A stretch of DNA of 64,000 bases from the NCBI RefSeq assembly GCF_001570425.1, contig NZ_BCSX01000064.1:162662-226661 (forward strand), written 5' to 3'. Of this stretch, positions 8,504-16,238 are shown piece by piece (position 1 is the stretch's first letter; every line of letters begins with the position of its first letter). The translations under genes were made by a program, and so were the position numbers. The notes under the pieces are model-generated. The model searched no databases. It worked only from the letters and a program-made list of their open reading frames with translations, and was not told where the DNA came from. Origin of the DNA: Mycolicibacterium brisbanense. Lineage in GTDB: Bacteria; Actinomycetota; Actinomycetes; Mycobacteriales; Mycobacteriaceae.

Positions 8504-9166
8504 TTGGTTGAAAACTCGGCAACACAGCGCTCCCGCATCGCCGACGAGCTGCTGCGGACGATTCGCGACGGAGGCTATCCCGTCGGCGCCAAACTCCCAT
8601 CGGAACGCCAACTCGCCGAGCAGTTTTCGGTCAGTCGTCCAGTCATCCGTGAGGCCCTCGGCATGCTCTCCACTCTCGATGTCATCGAAATCCAGATGGG
8701 TCGTGGCGCTTTCGTGACGAACGCCGACGTGGAGATCGAGCAGACACAGAAGTTCGGCCTGCTCGACATCGTCGACACCCGTGAGGTCATCGAAGCCGGC
8801 GCACTGCGGCTCGCCTCCCAGCGAGCCGACGAGCAGGACAGGCAGAAGGTCGCCGCGGCGTTCGAGGCTCTCGAGGAGGCCGTGCTGACGGGGCGGGAAA
8901 CCACCGAACTCGATATTGCACTGCACCTTTCGATCGTCGAGGCGGCCCGCTCGGGAATGCTGCTGAAGTTGTGGTCGGACATGACCAGCGAGATCGCACA
9001 GACCGTGCGGATCAGTCCGCACGGCAAGGCCATGAGCAAGGAAATCCTCGAAGATCATCGCAGGCTTGCGGCAGGGATCACTAGTGGCAATGTCGACGAG
9101 GCTTTGCACGCGTGCTCGGATCTCTACAACGACCACCGGCAGTTCCTGCGTTCGCTCCTCGGCTGA
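8504..9166 (+). CDS. FadR/FCD-subfamily GntR transcriptional regulator
   Basis: The 220-residue protein has an N-terminal winged helix (residues about 8-75; YPVGAKLPSERQLAEQFSVS, RPVIREALGMLSTLDVIEI, GRGAFV) and a C-terminal all-helical FCD ligand domain. The FCD domain contains the metal/ligand positions D..(ELDIALHLSIVEA) and EDHRRLAAGI. The rare TTG start is chosen because AAGGAGG lies 7 nt upstream. FCD regulators usually repress catabolic genes and release DNA on binding a carboxylate or metabolite. Its operator-like sites recur across 5.4-11.3 kb, which makes it the likely local regulator. Confidence 0.93.
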   Translation: MVENSATQRSRIADELLRTIRDGGYPVGAKLPSERQLAEQFSVSRPVIREALGMLSTLDVIEIQMGRGAFVTNADVEIEQTQKFGLLDIVDTREVIEAGALRLASQRADEQDRQKVAAAFEALEEAVLTGRETTELDIALHLSIVEAARSGMLLKLWSDMTSEIAQTVRISPHGKAMSKEILEDHRRLAAGITSGNVDEALHACSDLYNDHRQFLRSLLG

Positions 9167-9175
9167 GGCGTAGCC

Positions 9176-9577
9176 CTACGCCGGGTAGGCGATGGTCGAC
9201 ATGGTCGCATTCTCCGCCTGCCTGGTGTCGACTCTGGTGTGCTGCACGACAATTGGCAGATCACTGCTCACCACCACACAGTAGTCGACGCCGACCGGGA
9301 TGACCTCAGGTTCGCGGAGATCGTTGATCCGTTGGTGCAGTGCACGTTGCGGCGCGATAGTCAGATGGAACGGGCCTGCCGGGTCTCGGTCGGTGAAATA
9401 GAACGTCAAGCGAAGATGCGCGGCTTCGGTGTTGGCATTCAGCATGCACAGGCTCTCGTGGCTCGTCATCGCCGGCTCGGGACCGGTACTCGTCGGTGGG
9501 ATGAAACCGTCGCCGATCACCCAGCAGTGCGCGCCGGGTGAGGTGCGCACCACCGGGTTTGGTTGCGTAGCACTCAT
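9176..9577 (-). CDS. ASRT-family (Anabaena sensory rhodopsin transducer-like) small-molecule-binding protein
   Basis: The 133-residue protein matches the ASRT family along its length: HCWVIGDGFIPPTSTG, SHESLCMLNAN, LTFYFTDRDPAGP, and the C-terminal VVQHTRVDTRQAENATMST. The ATG at 9577 overlaps the stop of the APC permease (ATGA), so both are made together. No rhodopsin is present. ASRT domains outside cyanobacteria have been proposed to bind small metabolites next to transport and sugar-metabolism genes. Here it may sense or hold the permease substrate. Family assignment is firm; function is inference. Confidence 0.85.
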   Translation of the reverse strand: MSATQPNPVVRTSPGAHCWVIGDGFIPPTSTGPEPAMTSHESLCMLNANTEAAHLRLTFYFTDRDPAGPFHLTIAPQRALHQRINDLREPEVIPVGVDYCVVVSSDLPIVVQHTRVDTRQAENATMSTIAYPA

Positions 9578-11079
9578 TTGGCCGGATCGGTGGTCGGGCC
9601 AACGTGATCTTCCGCGTCGTCGGGCTCCAGCTCGGCCATACTGGCGCCTGCGCGCTTGAGCCAATCCTCGCGTTTGAGCAGGCGCATCACGACCAGGATG
9701 CCGACTCCGACGACGGCCCAGATGGCGACCGCGACGGGCGCCCACCCAATCGGCTTGGCGGGCAGCGGAACCAGCGAGTAGTAGCCGACGGCGAGCAGTG
9801 CGATTGTGCTGACGACAGGCAGGATCACGTGAGTAAGGATTTTCCGGTCGGGACGTCGCCAGAAGAACCGGATCACGCCGATGTTGCCGAGGCTGTACAC
9901 GAATACCATGACGACCGTCAGGGCCAGGCCGAAGAAGAAGAACTCGTTGTCCGGACCGATCAGCACGCCGACACCGGTGCCCACCACCAGCACCAGGACA
10001 GCCTGTAGGGCAACAGCATGGGTCGGTGTGCGGTATGTCTGATGAAGCTTGGCGAAGAACTGTGGCAGGGAACCCGACCTTGCCATTGCGTACCACATGC
10101 GGGTGGAGACGTTGTTGGCCGCGACGGCTACCGCCAACACCGAGTTGATCAAGGCGAACAGCACGATCACCCACGCGGGCCCCCAAAACCTCTGTGCCAA
10201 CACCAGCGCGGGCGACTCCGCCGAGGAGCCGAAGCCGGCCGTGTCGTCGATACCCCAGCCGACCTGCAGACCCCAGGTGACGAACACGAAGAACATTCCG
10301 GTGACGACGACCGAGGCGACCAGTGCGCGTGGGATGTTGCGACGGGGGTCGATCGTCTCCTCCGCGGCCGGTGCGGCGCCCTCCCAACCGGTGATCGCGA
10401 AGATCGAGAAGATGATGCCGAGCAGAAGTGCGTTGGCCGAGGGTGCATGGGTCGGGGCGAGCGGCGCGAGGGAAAAGCCACCGCCGCCGGGAACGATCAG
10501 ACCCCAGATGGCCAACGTGACCATGATCGTGATCTCGGCACCCGCAAGGATCATCAACGCCTTGGCGGACAGTTCGACGCCGCGCCACCCCATGAACAGT
10601 AGAAAGATGGCGCCGACGATGATGCCCAGCCACCACGGGAATCCGAATCCGAAGTGGGCTTTGAGCGTGTTGTCCAGGAGATAGCCGAGCACAGCAAGAT
10701 TGAATGCGGGCGCAACCGGTGTGTAGAACAGCCACAGCCACGACACCAGGAATCCGAGGCGCGCACTCAGCGTCCGGCTGATGTAGGTGTAATAGCCTCC
10801 CGCCGATGGGATCTCTCGGGCCAACTGGCCCAGCGGGATCGCCGCAAGGAGCATCAGCAGGAAGCCGATCAGGAAAGCGAACGCGCCCGATGTGCCCGCA
10901 ATGCCGACTATGAACGGGGTCGTCATAAGAGCGCCGATGGCGGGGCCGATGAGCCCGACGCTTTGTACGGTGACACCGACGACGGATACTGCGCCTGGCT
11001 TGAGTCCGCCCTGCTGGTCCGTCGTCGTCATGTGTTCGCCGTCCGAGCCGGCGCACGACGAGGTGAGATTGCTGGCCAT
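9574..11079 (-). CDS. APC superfamily permease
   Basis: The 501-residue protein has about 12-13 membrane segments. The core starts KPGAVSVVGVTVQSVGLIGPAIGAL, and the motif GWEGAAPAAEETIDPRRNIPRAL corresponds to the APC GxE...EE region. A GGGAAGGGA sequence supports the ATG at 11079; a second Met 16 codons later is possible. It diverges from the SDR gene across two operator-like sites and is translationally coupled to the ASRT gene. It is the second APC transporter of the locus, perhaps for a related substrate or for product export. Confidence 0.9.
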   Translation of the reverse strand: MASNLTSSCAGSDGEHMTTTDQQGGLKPGAVSVVGVTVQSVGLIGPAIGALMTTPFIVGIAGTSGAFAFLIGFLLMLLAAIPLGQLAREIPSAGGYYTYISRTLSARLGFLVSWLWLFYTPVAPAFNLAVLGYLLDNTLKAHFGFGFPWWLGIIVGAIFLLFMGWRGVELSAKALMILAGAEITIMVTLAIWGLIVPGGGGFSLAPLAPTHAPSANALLLGIIFSIFAITGWEGAAPAAEETIDPRRNIPRALVASVVVTGMFFVFVTWGLQVGWGIDDTAGFGSSAESPALVLAQRFWGPAWVIVLFALINSVLAVAVAANNVSTRMWYAMARSGSLPQFFAKLHQTYRTPTHAVALQAVLVLVVGTGVGVLIGPDNEFFFFGLALTVVMVFVYSLGNIGVIRFFWRRPDRKILTHVILPVVSTIALLAVGYYSLVPLPAKPIGWAPVAVAIWAVVGVGILVVMRLLKREDWLKRAGASMAELEPDDAEDHVGPTTDPAK

Positions 11080-11167
11080 CGACCTGTCCCTTCCCCTGCA
11101 ACTTTGTCTGTGGTGGGTGAGTGGCGATAAACGCCTCAGGACGGGACGGTAACAATCAAAACTCCAT

Positions 11168-11184
11168 CTGGCTAGACCAGTAAG
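11168..11184. promoter_or_regulatory. Probable GntR operator O4
   Basis: CTGGCTAGACCAGTAAG lies before the second APC permease. It has inverted CTGG/CCAG ends and shares the exact 15-mer GGCTAGACCAGTAAG with site O2. Confidence 0.6.
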
Positions 11185-11254
11185 GCCAAATCTGTCGGCA
11201 AAACACGACTAGCTAGTCCCAGTGTGTTCTGATCTCGTGCTTTCACGGGCACTT

Positions 11255-11267
11255 CTGGTATTACCAG
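11255..11267. promoter_or_regulatory. Probable GntR operator O5
   Basis: CTGGTATTACCAG is a perfect 13-bp palindrome 45 bp before the SDR start codon. It is the cleanest copy of the short core shared by the divergent gaps of this locus. Confidence 0.7.
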
Positions 11268-11312
11268 TATTGCCGTACAGTGACGTCGGCCTGACTTCGA
11301 AAGGATCCCGCC

Positions 11313-12068
11313 ATGATCGCGATAGACCTCGCAGGACGCTCCGCAATCGTCACCGGAGCCGCTGCCGGAATCGGAGAGGCCATTGCCCGTAGCCTCACAG
11401 AAGCGGGCGCCCGCGTGATCGGCATAGACCGCCAACCCTTTTCGACGTTCACGCCCGACGTTGCGGTCGTCGGGGACATCACGGATGCACATATCCGGGC
11501 TCAAGCCCTTGATCTCCTCGCTGAGGAGCCGCTGGCCGACGCCATCCTGGTCAACAACGCGGGCATCCAGTACGAGGAGCGGCTGTCGGTCACCTCAGAA
11601 GACCGCATGCGCGCGCTCTTCGAAGTCAACGTGTTCGCCGCACTGCGCATGACGGTGGAGTTCGCCGATCGCGTCGACCGAGCCGCGATAGTGAACACCG
11701 GGTCCATCCTCGGCTTCACCGGTGACCCATTCCTCGGGGTCTACAGCGTGTCCAAGGGTGCTGTCATCCAGCTGACCCGCTCCAGCGCGCTCGAATACGC
11801 TGGGCGCATTCGTGTAAACGCCATCTGCCCGGGTGCCATCCGCACTCCGCTGACAACGCGGGCATGGGAGGCTACCGGGGACCCTGCGGAGGCCGAGCGT
11901 CGGATGTCCGCCGTCTACCCGGCCGGTCGGATCGGGGAACCCTCCGAGGTCGGTCCACTCGCAGCCTTCCTCGCCAGTGACCTCGCTTCATTCATCACCG
12001 GCAGCTTCTTCCATGTCGACGGCGGCATCTTGGCTGCCAATCCGGAGTGGGCGCTCGAGCGGCTGTGA
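11313..12068 (+). CDS. Short-chain dehydrogenase/reductase
   Basis: The 251-residue protein is a classical SDR. It has the NAD(P)-binding TGAAAGIGEAIA at about 15-26, VNNAGIQ, the catalytic Ser in NTGSILGF, YSVSKGA (Tyr and Lys), and a PGAIRTPLT segment. Asp in the GIDRQP segment after the second strand suggests preference for NAD(H). It is divergent from the permease-ASRT pair with operator-like sites between, so it is likely to oxidise a pathway intermediate. Confidence 0.93.
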   Translation: MIAIDLAGRSAIVTGAAAGIGEAIARSLTEAGARVIGIDRQPFSTFTPDVAVVGDITDAHIRAQALDLLAEEPLADAILVNNAGIQYEERLSVTSEDRMRALFEVNVFAALRMTVEFADRVDRAAIVNTGSILGFTGDPFLGVYSVSKGAVIQLTRSSALEYAGRIRVNAICPGAIRTPLTTRAWEATGDPAEAERRMSAVYPAGRIGEPSEVGPLAAFLASDLASFITGSFFHVDGGILAANPEWALERL

Positions 12069-12253
12069 ACCGCGTTGTACGAACGACTCACGCTCTCAAC
12101 GCGAGGCTGTTCATCTCTTCAGCGCCGCCGGTGGGCTTGACGCATCTTGCCTCTCGGCGGGCTGGCCGAAGGGAAGAATCTCGATGAATGCAAGTCACGC
12201 AAGAGCATTCATCGACAACGAACAAGAAGCGAACGATGGAGAGCCGACGCCAC

Positions 12254-12274
12254 CCGCGGGTCCAAGATCCGCGG
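12254..12274 (+). terminator. Short GC hairpin downstream of the SDR gene
   Basis: A 9-bp stem (CCGCGGGTC with GATCCGCGG, one G-T pair) closes a CAA loop about 190 nt after the SDR stop. There is no T-tract. It may be a terminator or the leader of the small gene that follows. The rest of 12069-12376 shows no convincing gene. Confidence 0.3.
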
Positions 12275-12376
12275 TGACATCACCGGTAAGCTCAACGGCG
12301 CACCGAACATGCTGTCGACCCGCCAGATTGAGTGGTCGACACGCTAGAAACCAACGGCGCGAAAGGAAACGGCAAC

Positions 12377-12580
12377 TTGGACACCGTATTCAATGCCGTG
12401 CTCGCGCACCCGCAGATCCTCCTCGGTGTTCTCGCCGGTGTCGTCATCACGGCCGTGATCCACGCCATCCGCCGCATCCGCCGGCTCATCACCACCGCGA
12501 TCGTCCTGGCGGTCGCCGGAGGAGGCGCCACCGGAATCACCACCCACGCCGCTCTGCAGAATCTATTGCCCTGGCACTGA
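12377..12580 (+). CDS. Small two-helix membrane protein, function unknown
   Basis: The 67-residue product begins at a TTG preceded by GAAAGGAAAC; an in-frame GTG at 12332 is a weaker alternative. It has a hydrophobic segment (ILLGVLAGVVITAVIHAI), a basic turn RRIRRL, then a second segment (ITTAIVLAVAGGGATGI). I do not recognise the family. Third-position GC is high, which supports coding. Confidence 0.5.
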   Translation: MDTVFNAVLAHPQILLGVLAGVVITAVIHAIRRIRRLITTAIVLAVAGGGATGITTHAALQNLLPWH

Positions 12581-12736
12581 ACGACCTGCCGCACGGCTCA
12601 CATTGCTGTGGCCGTCACGAGGCGATGGAGCCTGTCGATTCTTCGCGAATAATCTGCCGAAGTGTCAATTCCCGGGATGCGGGCCGCCGCGCTGAGTAAA
12701 CTTCGCGTGCCTGGTCTCGGCGATGGTAGGGGCGCG

Positions 12737-12811
12737 ATGACACAAGTTCTGCCGCAAGCTCATCACGAACCGCAGCGGGTGAGCGTGGTGCGTGAAGACG
12801 GTGGCTCATGA
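12737..12811 (+). CDS. Possible 24-residue leader peptide
   Basis: An ATG with a GGTAGGGG-like ribosome site opens a 24-codon frame. Its TGA overlaps the ATG of the next gene (ATGA at 12808-12811). The peptide is MTQVLPQAHHEPQRVSVVRE followed by DGGS. The downstream gene has no strong ribosome site of its own, so coupling through this short frame is plausible. It may be chance. Confidence 0.35.
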   Translation: MTQVLPQAHHEPQRVSVVREDGGS

Positions 12812-13602
12812 GTCGTTGGTTGTTGACGAACGTCCCGTCGTGGTTGTTGTTGCTGGGGCTCGTTGTCCTCGTCGCGGGCGGAGCGCTGCTGCTGTTGTTC
12901 GTTGTCCGGCACCGGTTCCCGCGGCTGGAGGAGGGCGCGCACAACCATGTCACGTTGTTCGCCTTCAGCTTTATCGGATTCATGTTCGCGATCCTGGTCA
13001 CCTTCTTCACCAACACGTTTTGGGGTCAGATCAACGATGCCGACTCCGAGGTGCGGACCGAGTCGGCGACCGGGCTGCAGCTGGCCGGGGACCTCGGCGT
13101 GTTCGACAAGGCCGACAGCGACCGGATTCGCGAGAGCCTTCTCGAATACCAACGCGCGGCTATAGCGGAGTGGCCAGAAGCCGCGGGTGGCAACTTCTCG
13201 CCGGAAGCCAACAGCGCTCTGGCACGGGTCTACACCGCGTATCGACAAGTCCAGCCGCACAACGATATTCAAACCAAATCGGTTGATACCTCCATAGCCA
13301 ACCTGGACAGCATCCGCCTGTCGCGCACCGAGCGGATACTGCAAGCCCGGGTTGATGTCGGCCCACCCTGGTCGCTGTGGGTCGTCATCTTGCTGACCAG
13401 TGGCTTGGTCCTTGGCTGCGCGATCATCTATGGCGTCGAGAAACCCGGCATGCACTACGCAATGGTCGCGAGTTTGGGTGTGCTGATTGCTGCGGCACTG
13501 TTCATGGTCTTGGAGTTTTCGCATCCGTACATCGGCGAACTGGCGACGTCCCCGGAACCGCTGCACGAGGTCATCCAGGTGCTCTCGAACCCACCGGCGT
13601 AG
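12808..13602 (+). CDS. DUF4239-like membrane protein
   Basis: The 264-residue protein has N-terminal membrane segments (about residues 9-33 and 48-67), a soluble helical middle with EVRTESATGLQLAGDL, and a C-terminal membrane pair (about 190-232) containing EFSHPYIGEL. This is the arrangement of the bestrophin-like DUF4239 family. Its function is unknown; ion channel activity has only been suggested from distant similarity. The start at ATG 12808 is coupled to a short upstream frame. Confidence 0.75.
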   Translation: MSRWLLTNVPSWLLLLGLVVLVAGGALLLLFVVRHRFPRLEEGAHNHVTLFAFSFIGFMFAILVTFFTNTFWGQINDADSEVRTESATGLQLAGDLGVFDKADSDRIRESLLEYQRAAIAEWPEAAGGNFSPEANSALARVYTAYRQVQPHNDIQTKSVDTSIANLDSIRLSRTERILQARVDVGPPWSLWVVILLTSGLVLGCAIIYGVEKPGMHYAMVASLGVLIAAALFMVLEFSHPYIGELATSPEPLHEVIQVLSNPPA

Positions 13603-13727
13603 TCGACGCACCGAGCGTCCACAGTGCGACGACGCGCCCGCGCTGTCCCGATTCCGCCATGGTCGGGAGCGCAGGGCAAACCCCGGTCACGTAGTTACCG
13701 GTGCGTCAGTTATGCCACACTCATCGA

Positions 13728-14567
13728 ATGACGCACTCGGATCCGCGTACTGACGACTCGCTTCCCGCGAAGACGGCGAATCAGGATGCCAGCGAAGCGG
13801 CGGACCTGGTCGTGGCTGCCGCCGCGGGGGACCGGCAGATCAGCGCCACCGAACTCGGTCGGAGGCTCCTCGCGGTCAGCCGCACCGTCGCCGACGAGGA
13901 CGAACTGCTCAGCTTGCTGCAGAATCTCGCCCAAATTGCCCAGCAGACGATTCCCGGCGCCGACAGCACCGGCGTGACCATCGATCTGGCCAGGCAAACC
14001 TACACAGCTGTGCACACCGACCAGCGCACTCTACGGGTCGACACCGAACAGTACGAATGTGGCGAGGGCCCTTGCCTGCAAGCGGCCCGCACCGGCCAGA
14101 TCGTGCTCGTGGATTTCGGACAAGCCGCAGCAATATGGCCCCGGTTCGCCGCCGCCGCGCAAGCCGAGGGCATTCTCAGTTTTCTCGCCGCGCCGCTGAT
14201 CACCAAGGATCAAACGCTCGGCTCCCTCAACTTGTATGGCCGGTCGCCGTCGGCGTTCGATAGCTTCGACGTCGAAATCCTGGATCTGTTGACCGAAGCG
14301 GTGTCTCGTGCGATCGGTGACTTCGCGCGCTTCCGTTCGGCCAGCGATGTGGCGACCGGACTCCAGCGCGCCTTGGAGACACGCGCGCCCATCGAACAGG
14401 CCAAGGGAATGTTGATGGCTATGCACGCAATCGATGCCGATGAGGCCTTCGCGCGGTTGCGTCGGGAAAGCCAGAATACGAACGTTCCGCTGCGCATTGT
14501 GGCCACTCGTCTCGTGCGACAGCTAACGTCGCCGCCCGTCCCGGAAACCGATGGTGAGGCCGTCTGA
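13728..14567 (+). CDS. GAF-ANTAR transcription antitermination regulator
   Basis: The 279-residue protein has a GAF sensor domain (about residues 45-190; EQYECGEGPCLQAARTGQIV, FLAAPLITKDQTLGSLNLY). A C-terminal ANTAR RNA-binding domain follows (about 205-265; ETRAPIEQAKGMLMAMHAI, DADEAFARLRRESQ). ANTAR proteins bind paired hexaloop RNA hairpins and prevent termination. The start at 13728 is chosen over an earlier in-frame codon because the coding pattern starts there. The ligand and the RNA targets are not known. Confidence 0.88.
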   Translation: MTHSDPRTDDSLPAKTANQDASEAADLVVAAAAGDRQISATELGRRLLAVSRTVADEDELLSLLQNLAQIAQQTIPGADSTGVTIDLARQTYTAVHTDQRTLRVDTEQYECGEGPCLQAARTGQIVLVDFGQAAAIWPRFAAAAQAEGILSFLAAPLITKDQTLGSLNLYGRSPSAFDSFDVEILDLLTEAVSRAIGDFARFRSASDVATGLQRALETRAPIEQAKGMLMAMHAIDADEAFARLRRESQNTNVPLRIVATRLVRQLTSPPVPETDGEAV

Positions 14568-14877
14568 GCGTCCGTATCGCGCGATGTTGGCCCGCGTGCA
14601 GTGCCATGAGAATCGGGCTGTTGACAACCTCGGCGATGGAGTCGGCGACGCGGGATCGGCGCTGGGTTCTCAACGCCGAGGCTGCGGTCCTGAGCATCGC
14701 CTTGTGCAGGACCTCGATGCAGCCCGTCGTAGCCCTCACCGTCGCGTGGTGTGCCCGCTGAGCGGCTGACGCAAACGCCCGGGTGCGCTGATCGCACTGT
14801 TCGATCCAACGTGCGGCGCGATGCCGCGATCGCCCGAGACGGCTGGGCCACTGACCTGACGTACATTGCGCAACCAA
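14419..14877 (-). pseudogene. Orphan minus-strand frame with coding-like base use, possible gene remnant
   Basis: Between about 14600 and 14800 this frame has strong third-position GC and a helical, Ala-rich product (RAFASAAQRAHHATVRATTG, SRVADSIAEVVNSPILMALH). Ends are unclear: the N-terminal part is Arg-rich and the frame runs on into the 3' end of the opposite-strand GAF-ANTAR gene. That suggests a truncated or frameshifted gene. I recognise no family. This is the only coding-like signal in 14568-14985. Confidence 0.3.
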
Positions 14878-14985
14878 TGGAATCGAAGGCTTCTTGCGAA
14901 CCGCCTTGTCTGCGTTGATGATCAGGACGCTCCGTTGCCGACCAGGGACCGGGCGGGTGGCATGACTGCTCAGACGCTGCAGCCC

Positions 14986-15504
14986 CTACGAAGTCACGAT
15001 TGGCGGCATCCACGGAACTCCGGGTGAACCGACGCAGGTGAGTGGCTCAACCGAACCCCACTTGTTCCCTCTGTTCCGCTTCTGGCTGTCGTTATAGGTG
15101 GTGCCGCTCGCATAGCCGTTGTCATCGATGGTGCCGGTGTACTGGTTCCAGTCGCTCGATCCCGGGTGCGGGTCCCAATCGGCTTTGAAGTGAATAGTGT
15201 TGCCCTCAATCGCGCCGTCGGTCACCGTGCCTGTCGTCACGGCCGGTGGCTGGCCGAAGAGTGAGTAGTTCAACTTGTACTGAATGTGCTGCTGTGACGG
15301 AGCTGGTCCGTCCCACCCATCCATCTCCACCACGATGTCGTTGTCCTGGTTGATGACAAAACTTCCCGCAGGGAGCACCCACCCACCGCAGAAGGGGGCC
15401 AGTGGAACTGACGGCTTCGCGGACGCGGATGCCGGCATCGTGAGGGCCACCGTTAGACCCACTGCCGTGGCGACGGAAGCGATCCGAGTTTTGGTGAAAG
15501 TCAT
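14986..15504 (-). CDS. Secreted hypothetical protein
   Basis: The 172-residue protein has an N-terminal Sec signal peptide (TKTRIASVATAVGLTVALTM, cleavage near ASASA-KP, residue 29). A mature part of about 140 residues has two Cys (FCGGW and LTCVG) that could form a disulfide. Segments such as VINQDNDIVVEMDGWD and HFKADWDPHPGSSDW suggest a beta-rich domain. It resembles small mycobacterial exported proteins of unknown function. It stands alone. Confidence 0.75.
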   Translation of the reverse strand: MTFTKTRIASVATAVGLTVALTMPASASAKPSVPLAPFCGGWVLPAGSFVINQDNDIVVEMDGWDGPAPSQQHIQYKLNYSLFGQPPAVTTGTVTDGAIEGNTIHFKADWDPHPGSSDWNQYTGTIDDNGYASGTTYNDSQKRNRGNKWGSVEPLTCVGSPGVPWMPPIVTS

Positions 15505-15764
15505 CAGCGCTCTCTCCTGTTATGCGGTCTCCCAACCCCCGTTCTGTCATGATCGGATGAGCTGCAGCTGGCGCATGCAGTAGTTGACTACTCCAATTGC
15601 GCCGTCACACGGTCGTCCGGCCAGACGCGTGCCCTTCGAGCCGTTCGGCGGCGCGGATTAGCGCTGCGCGGCACGCACGGTTCTGCTTGCTGGCCGACAC
15701 GTACAAACGGGATCGAAAACACGATGCTCCGGTCCTAGCCCTTCGTGATCGGCGAGCTATGGCA

Positions 15765-16238
15765 TCAGGAGTGGGGTATCGATTCGACGGCCACGCGAGG
15801 TTCTAATCGGCGCGCGAGCCTGCGATGCAAGTCGCCCTCCAGGAACCGCCGAAGCGGGCTGGCGGTCGACGTTTCCATCAGAACCCGAGTCGCGCCGCGT
15901 AGACGAACAATTCGCGTGATCGCACGGTCGGCGTGGCGGGTGACGACGATCTGACCGTCCACGTCGATACCCGCGCGACGCAGCCGGTCGACGGTCTTGG
16001 TGATCCCGGTGTTGGCCGCCGCCGATTCTCGCGCAGTGGGCATGAGACCAGGGTTGGGCATTCCGAGGGAATAACCGTGAATCTTCAGCGGCACAACAAC
16101 TGTCGCGGTGCGGCCTGCGGCGCGAGCGGCTTTGAATAGTGCGTCGGACGCGGGGGCGCCGGGCCGTAGGACGACGACGACGTCGCGCGGTGATGTGGGT
16201 TGCTGATCGCCGCGGCGGCGTTTGAATAGCGTGGTCAT
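15765..16238 (-). CDS. Universal-stress-like (UspA-fold) protein coupled to a permease
   Basis: The 157-residue protein has an alternating beta-alpha pattern: VVVVLRPGAPASDALFKAAR at the N-terminus, then VDRLRRAGIDVDGQIVVTRH and the C-terminal GATRVLMETSTASPLRRFLEG that resembles the Usp ATP-binding tail. Its ATG at 16238 overlaps the stop of the APC permease (ATGA). Small Usp proteins encoded behind APC permeases often act as regulatory subunits; that role is inferred here. Confidence 0.6.
   Translation of the reverse strand: MTTLFKRRRGDQQPTSPRDVVVVLRPGAPASDALFKAARAAGRTATVVVPLKIHGYSLGMPNPGLMPTARESAAANTGITKTVDRLRRAGIDVDGQIVVTRHADRAITRIVRLRGATRVLMETSTASPLRRFLEGDLHRRLARRLEPRVAVESIPHS

Noticed and set aside
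9578..11155. A minus-strand frame of over 500 codons that continues from the ASRT gene across the permease gene
   Set aside because: The product over this part is Arg/His-rich and has no family pattern, while the overlapping frame encodes a clear APC permease. Only the 9176-9577 part is real.
12147..12347. A 66-codon frame between the SDR gene and the small membrane protein
   Set aside because: The product is Arg/Lys/Ser-rich, there is no ribosome site, and it overlaps a hairpin; coding support is too weak.
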